A stretch of DNA of 64,000 bases, taken from positions 1 to 64,000 of the forward strand of contig CAUEHT010000003.1 in NCBI GenBank assembly GCA_958510875.1, read 5' to 3'. Of this stretch, positions 58,151 through 64,000 are shown piece by piece. How positions within the stretch are numbered: the first letter of the stretch is position 1; every line of letters begins with the position of its first letter. This DNA comes from Endomychus coccineus. Taxonomy: Eukaryota > Arthropoda > Insecta > Coleoptera > Endomychidae. The notes beneath the pieces are model-generated. The model was given only the letters and a program-made list of their open reading frames with translations, ran no database searches and had not been told where the DNA came from. Made by a program: the position numbers and the translations under genes.

Positions 58151-59190
58151 CATTTGCTTCTACACGGTTGGGACATCTGTTTGATTCACTATCACTTTAA
58201 ATGACACATTCTGTAAACAATGCCTCTTAATTTTTTTATCATTTCTTGGGCATGTATATCTCATTTTAGAAATTTATCTATTGTGACTCCTAAATACTTT
58301 AATGAAGGGACAATTTCTAAACAGGAATCGTTACCTGTTTTTAATTCCTTGAATTCAGGTTGCCCCCTAACATAAGAAGAGAACGTAAGTACTTTTGTTA
58401 GATATTTTATCTTCACCTGTACCATTATTATTGTCACTTGAATTAATAATAGAAACGACCTCATTTGGAGTTGTACTGTACAAGAACATGGATCTAGGAC
58501 TCCTATTTTCATTAGTGTGAGTGTCAGTTTCATGCCTTCGTTTTTTTTTTTGCATAAGTTTTACCTATGTTAGCATAGTGTTTACTGAAAGCATTTGAAA
58601 TATCAATAGGAGTTTTTACAATCTCATCACTTTCAAGCTTCAATTCCTTGATTTCCCATTTATTTTTGATCTTTTTGTTCTCAACTTTATTAATTGTTTC
58701 CCATAATGCTTTATTAGACCCTACGTTATCCATAATTTTGTATTTGAAATGATTACACTTAGTTGAATGAGGCCATTGAGTTTATTCCTGTATATTTTAT
58801 AACAATTATTAATAGTCTCATTATTTGGATATTTTAGATATTGCTGGTAAAGCCAATTTCTAGTTTTTATAGACTTCAAAATGCCTGCTGTGATCCACTC
58901 TTTTCTTTTTATGTTTTTATTATAAATGATTTCAATATTAACTGTGTCCCAATTTTCATCCTCCAATGATTTCCTTAATTTATCCTCGTCTATTTTTGTC
59001 ACCAATAAGTCGTTTTTTACACCTTTAATATGATTTATATTTAATGCTAGTAAAGTGGAATAGTGATCTGTTATGGTTGTCTTTATGATAGCAGCAATAT
59101 ATTCTGTATGAAGTTTATTTTTCATATAAATATGATCGATACAAGATTTGCTTGTGTCGCTTTCCCTCTTTTCTCAGACAATGTCCTATG
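58151..59190 (-). pseudogene. L2 copy c: internally deleted LINE
   Basis: Same lesions as copies a and b. Segments on the minus strand: 59125-58721 (MKNKLHTEYIAAII to ISNTKLWIT), 58733-58530 (MDNVGSNKALWETINKVE) and 58533-58261 (LEIVPSLKYLGVTIDKFLK). At four positions it agrees with copy b against copy a; it has private changes in the A-run and at GCGACACAAG. Confidence 0.8.
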
Positions 59191-62100
59191 CTGCTTTGTA
59201 ATTGTACCCCCTAATTCTCAACATTCTAACAAATAGGTACACACAATTACCTCTCCTTGTAAGAAAAAAAATTGTAATACCTACCTTATGAATATCAAGC
59301 TAATTAATTTTCAGCATTGCCATGCTAAATGCAATACAATTTTGTATGTTAATCTCTCAAGCTGCTTTTTCAATTATTTTCAATGCTATTTGCAGTATCT
59401 GTGAAGCTACTTTTTACTTTATTTTCAGTCCAAATTACAGTCTCTGAGGAATGAGAAGAAGCTATTTTATAAAAAAATCTATTAGCCGTTGAGGAAGCCT
59501 AAGCATTTTGTCTGTCTGAAGCAGAATGACATTCTCTTTTGAGCTACCTCAAGGATACACCTTCTTAGTATACCATTCGAAAAGATTTCTCAAACATATC
59601 GGTAGTAGAACCATTGTAAAAACCAATTCCCAGTCTTAAAACTGTACGATTTACCCTTTTTGTTATAAATACAAAGATACAGAATTTATTCCTATTAGTA
59701 ACTTGCAAAATGCAATTGTGTTTCGTTTGTACCTACATGTCTCAAGCAAGTTTGTACATATTCATTTTTATTGCTAGATAGTCTCAGAGAAAGTTATGTT
59801 ATAAAAAATCTACAACCCGTTGAGGAAGCAATCGAATCTGATACTTATGCCAGGAATAATGAAGAAAAAGGGTGCATTTCATTATTAAGTTTTCCTCCTA
59901 CCTTTATTCTTTTCATATATACATTTGCAAAGCTCAATTTAAAGTATTGAAACTGTACCATCTATCCTTTGAATGTATCTCCGTCATATGTCTTAATATT
60001 GTATAACATCCATAAAGTGATGTATACTTTGTTGAAAGTATACCTTGTGGTAGCAGATTAATTGTTTAACACTTTTATAATCATTTTCATGCATGTAACA
60101 TCTGTTTTGGTGAAATTTTTCCACCAACTGACATATGTATAAAATGATACATCATGTAAATTGAACATTAAGGATGCTTTCCATTCCAACAACATATGAA
60201 ATACTCTTGAAAACATCTTTTTCTTGCTTTATTCAATATCATTTACCCATATTTAGCATCGCATACTTGGTAAAATGTAAGACATAACCTTGTGTCTACG
60301 TTGAACATGTGAAATCACTATTTGTATTCCTATAAACATAATACACGATACAAATGTCTATAGAAATATCTTTATTGTATATACAGTAACATTATTCGAG
60401 TACATTGAAAGTCCTGTACCATCAATTTGAACTAATTCTGAGTGAACCCAATGTTCGTGCTGCTACGTTACTTGAAAATTGCTACTTTTACTGTAGAATA
60501 TGACAGATATCTTGATATATTCATTGAAAATGTATTGAACTCTGCTCGAATATGATGTACATACCTTTCTATATCGTGTTGTCACGATATTTCTGCAAGA
60601 ATATATCTGTTGGTTCCAAACCTTGATATAATTCATATATTCAAATCTGAAATAAAGTATGTTGAATCTTATTGTTACATATTGTTCAGACATACCTCTA
60701 GAACGTTTTTTAATAGATGGGGCCCCTTTGTTGTATCATATTCAAGTACTTTTGAATGGAAACATGATATTCACAACTTACGCTTGCCAGAGATTAAATA
60801 CATGAGAGGAGGTTATCTCCGAGACCACAGAGGTTCGCTGGAACATTTTACGACGATAGAAATAGTTTCAGTAGCCCCACATGAACTATAGATGTGGAAA
60901 TGTACATATTTCCCTCGGAAGTATACCTTCGTCCATGGACCATTTTGGGAATTTCTGAGCAGTATATAGCTATTTAAGATCTCTTGACATTATTTCTACA
61001 TCGTTTTATTATACATACACCTCCGAAATCGATCGCTTTCGAAAATTATCAGTAAATTCTTACATAGGTTACCGTCAAACGACGTCGAATCTTTATCAAT
61101 TTATTTGACCTATTTAGAGGCATTTTTGGGTTAAACGGTATACTATAATAATTTTTTTGCATTATCGATGACGATCTTTCGAATGGTGAATTTTAATTGA
61201 AAGTACAGGCTCTAGTTTTCGATTTGAGAAATTTTCATTATTATTATTACATCATGGCCGACAAAAAGTGGTATTATATCGATTTGAATAAAAATATCCC
61301 CAACTCTTGTGTCAGATTAATTAATTTGACGTTTCTAAGAATGCCAAATTTCGCAATTTTATACGAAAGTTTAAATACTCAGATATCTTTAGCGCTTGAG
61401 GCTCCGGGATTTTCACTTGGCCTATCGAAATTAGAAGGATTAAATTATCTAAAAACACAATTCCATGAACGCCAGATGTCCTATGTAATAAGCTACGAAC
61501 GAAATGATTTTGACATATGCCTCGAGGAGCTCGCTACGCGTCAGTTAGAGTTTATACATTTTACCTCGATCTTGTTAATTTGGGGCCGTTTCGTGGCCCG
61601 TGCGGCCGGCGCCAGCTGTAATAAAGTCTTTTTTGCTATGGGCCGCTAGCATTTATCCGCTTCGGGTATATTTTAGTAGCTAGAAAATTCCCTTTGGTAC
61701 GTTGCACGTTAGACGTGCATAGGTGAGACCTGAGAGTACCTGTTTCTATTTTAATTAAATTTTCGTATTTAAAAGACATTTTGGGGCTCAAAAATGTGCC
61801 TATCCTATGACCCCGCTCATAATCTAACGACATGGAGCGAAAACGGCACGCCAAAAGTCCTCGTAAAGACGTTCTATGTACCGTAAATTTGCACTTTTCT
61901 AACTCGCGAGCTACGGGCTTCTAACGTGAACGTCATTCGATTTACGGAAAATTAACTATTTCAAAACCGTTTTCGACCCGGTTTGGGGCTATCACGACCT
62001 TTTAAAAGGTTCAAAGTTAACGTTTCAATCATTTTTCGAGCTCGCTGCGCTCGCTTCGTTTAGCTTGTCGTGTTCAAAAATGTTCGTCGATTAGGTCGAA

Positions 62101-62940
62101 AATCGCATATTCCTAGTTTGATTTTTAGTAACTTGACTACCAACTTAAACTGCCGCTTATTCTAATACCGACTAGTTGATTTTACGGGCTACGCCCCGCT
62201 GTGCTACGCCCCGCTAAGTTACGCCCCGCTGACGTACAGTTGTTTTCATGTGCAACGCCTTTTTGAGGGTTTAGTCGGATGGTGCGTGGTAACCTTTATG
62301 TGAGGCGTATGGGCACCTTTAGGTTGTCACTGTGACAGACGTCACTCTGGCAGTTTTAGGTTATATAGAGATGGGTACGCGTTTATAGAAACTTTTACTA
62401 TTAGCACGTGTCACAAGTTATTCTATGGTTTGGATCGTATGTCACTTTGACATTTATTGGTTAGATAGATTGAGAGTGGTAGATATTCATAGAAGAGTAT
62501 AAAATTGGAATGGAGTCAAATCTTAGTCGAAGGTATAGTTGTAGAGTACGTCACTTGGCCAATTCTAGGTTATATAATTCAATCATTGAAACTTCAAGTA
62601 TTGCAAAAGAAAATGCTCATAAAATATAGTTGCTCTACAACTACATGGCTCCTCAAATACTATACAACAAATTAAAATATTGCAACTCCACTTTTTCAAA
62701 ATTAAAATGTCTTTGAATCATTGATATTGTAAAATAAAAATTTAATTAATTCATTGACGGAAGTACATTCTGATATTAACTTGTTTAAAAATCTTTGGCA
62801 CATTATGAAAGAATCTACATATAGTTACTATAACAGTTACTTACTTATACGGATGTATCATTTTCATTACTTATTTGAATGAAAAGCAACTCTATTTTTC
62901 CAAAAGTACCTACCTATTTTAACTAAACAGAGGAAGGTAC
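59191..62940 (-). repeat. Block A7, reverse orientation
   Basis: Practically identical to A1, including three 15-bp units (62189-62235), the splice-like signals on the minus strand (donor near 60696) and AATAAA (about 60371-60376 on the minus strand). Part of the right arm. Confidence 0.85.
61254..61649 (+). CDS. Block A7 copy of the unknown ORF, 131 codons, intact
   Basis: ATG at 61254, same protein as 6585-6190 with no residue difference seen. Because the two arms are near-identical throughout, this identity says nothing about selection. Function unknown. Confidence 0.4.
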   Translation: MADKKWYYIDLNKNIPNSCVRLINLTFLRMPNFAILYESLNTQISLALEAPGFSLGLSKLEGLNYLKTQFHERQMSYVISYERNDFDICLEELATRQLEFIHFTSILLIWGRFVARAAGASCNKVFFAMGR

Positions 62941-63060
62941 CTTATAGAAAACCGTTTATTTATCCAAAATTAACCATTTCAAAACAGTTTTCGAGCAGAT
63001 TTGTGGCTATCACCACCTTCTAAAAGGTTCAAAGTTAACATTTCGACCATTGGCAAATTT
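62941..63060 (-). repeat. Short paralogue of the block A core
   Basis: Mirror of 4781-4880 (AACCATTTCAAAACAGTTTT, GGCTATCACCACCTTC). Confidence 0.7.
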
Positions 63061-63063
63061 ATA

Positions 63064-63737
63064 TCCTAATCCAGGAAACCCTCAAGTTCCAGTGAATACG
63101 ATATGGTTCCAGCAGGATGGAGCACCACCACATTACCAATTTAATGTCCGGCAGTACGATTGAATGGTCAGCGCGATCACCTGATCTTACATTATTAGAT
63201 TTATTTCTATGGGGATATGTGAAGACCATTGTGTACAAAACTAAACCTTTTGATTTAAATGACTTGAAAGAACGAATAACGCTTGTGATGAGGTCAATCA
63301 CGCCTGATATGTTCAATAATGTTAGAAGACAGTTTTATTTAAGATTAGGAACATCTACTTTATTAAAATACATAGTTCTTTTTAGTGTTTTACATTTTAT
63401 CACGTTTTGAATTACATTTTAGTTTTTGATTGTATTGTAGCGAATTTCGGTAACCACATGATTTTATTTTATTCTATGTTAATTGTTGCAATAAACTTGA
63501 AAGCGATAACATTTTTGAATGGAGAGACCTTTCAAACGATATATCACAAGCCTATACTTCCTATTTCAAAAATAGGGGGTTGTACCTGACATTCAGAGGG
63601 GGTTGAAGATAGGGGTCGCATTTTCACGTAGAAGGACGTCAATTTATAATTTAAATTTGACATGTTTCGGGATTTTTTTTTAATATGTATAGTAATCGAA
63701 ATAATGAATTTATTCCGTTTGGCGTTTACACACTGTA
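63064..63737 (+). mobile_element. Tc1/mariner-superfamily DNA transposon, right copy
   Basis: Mirror of 4102-4775. WFQQDGAPPHYQFNVRQYD then, in another frame, STIEWSARSPDLTLLDLFLW; one base differs from the left copy (Leu for Phe). 3' non-coding part 63411-63737 ends in the putative terminal repeat, whose outer bases read CACTGTA on this strand. Confidence 0.8.
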
Positions 63738-64000
63738 TAGACAACACCCATAAGCACTTTGAGAACTGTCACATTATCCTAATAATTCAATAAACTCAGC
63801 ATTATACATATTTAAATTTAGTTCGATATAAATTGGAGGCATCGATAAAAGACTTGTTGAGAATTCTGACCACTGTTTATTCAAATCAGAGGGTAGAGGT
63901 TCGTTCCAATGTAATTTTTTGAGCCATAGTTTTTGAATTAGAACCTTGGCCATAACCAATATAGGCCCCACTAATTCAAGAGGATCATAAAATTTGCAAA
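63738..64000 (-). pseudogene. BEL/Pao pol fragment, right copy, cut by the window edge
   Basis: Mirror of 3839-4101. Reads VGPILVMAKVLIQKLWLKKL to MYNAEFIELLG, the same premature stop (63774-63776), then the RNase H start up to the mariner end. Continues beyond the window. Confidence 0.8.

Larger units (their letters stand above)
58143..64000 (-). repeat. Right arm of the 5.86-kb inverted duplication
   Basis: Reverse complement of 3839-9696. The arm is still matching at base 64000, so its outer end lies beyond the window. On the inner side the homology with the left arm ends at 58143, but this side continues into L1 copy c, which matches the middle copy (coordinates sum to 85,595). Confidence 0.9.

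Noticed and set aside
1..64000. Host protein-coding genes
   Set aside because: No frame outside the mobile-element remnants and the block A ORF shows recognisable domains or conservation independent of duplication.

Overview
This window is strongly AT-rich eukaryotic DNA, most likely from an insect. I see no intact host gene, rRNA or tRNA. Everything recognisable is repetitive: decayed non-LTR retrotransposons (three families, called L1, L2 and L3 here), a BEL/Pao LTR-retrotransposon fragment, Tc1/mariner-superfamily transposase remnants, a Penelope-like element with a GIY-YIG domain and a hammerhead-like ribozyme, two satellite-type tandem arrays, a dispersed short repeat (family B), and a multi-copy composite repeat of about 3.5 kb that I cannot assign to a known family (block A). 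The arthropod guess rests on the transposase type, the LINE types and very short candidate introns (49 and about 74 nt). The species cannot be told.

Layout: 1-1.5 kb family B and diverged block A tail; 1.55-3.6 kb L1 copy a; 3.6-4.1 kb BEL/Pao fragment interrupted by a mariner-like element (4.1-4.8 kb); 4.9-8.65 kb block A1; 8.65-9.7 kb L2 copy a; 9.7-14.27 kb array of about 5.8 units of 780 bp; 14.27-17.39 kb block A2; 17.39-18.44 kb L2 3' end; 18.42-22.80 kb a 2191-bp segment (family B + L3 + Penelope) repeated twice head to tail; 23.2-26.4 kb block A3; 26.4-27.4 kb L2 copy b; 27.4-29.8 kb L1 copy b; 29.8-32.6 kb block A4; 33.0-33.9 kb a miniature L2; 33.9-35.1 kb family B; 35.1-40.5 kb a foldback with L3 in both arms around partial block A; 40.5-42.7 kb family B and L2 copy d; 42.7-46.55 kb block A5 (reverse); 46.55-48.87 kb a 148-bp array; 48.9-51.4 kb L2/L3 ends and family B; 51.4-54.4 kb block A6 (reverse); 54.4-54.8 kb mariner; 55.1-58.15 kb L1 copy c; 58.15-59.2 kb L2 copy c; 59.2-62.9 kb block A7 (reverse); 63.1-64 kb mariner and BEL/Pao again.

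The large structure is an amplicon. Bases 3839-9696 reappear as the reverse complement at 58143-64000 with almost no differences (paired coordinates sum to 67,839), and the right copy runs off the window. A third copy lies at 24.16-29.78 kb. Shared frameshifts and deletions show that already-dead elements were multiplied by segmental duplication, not by new transposition, and the pattern of private differences shows the copies exchanged sequence afterwards.

The least explained component is block A. It has a CpG-containing core, a 15-bp mini-tandem that varies in number, a 131-codon ORF open in four of seven copies, and, on the opposite strand, a conserved set of splice-like signals followed by AATAAA. 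The Penelope-associated ribozyme motif is the strongest small functional-looking element. Open frames on LINE fragments often begin at non-ATG codons, so the frames are described as remnants rather than genes.
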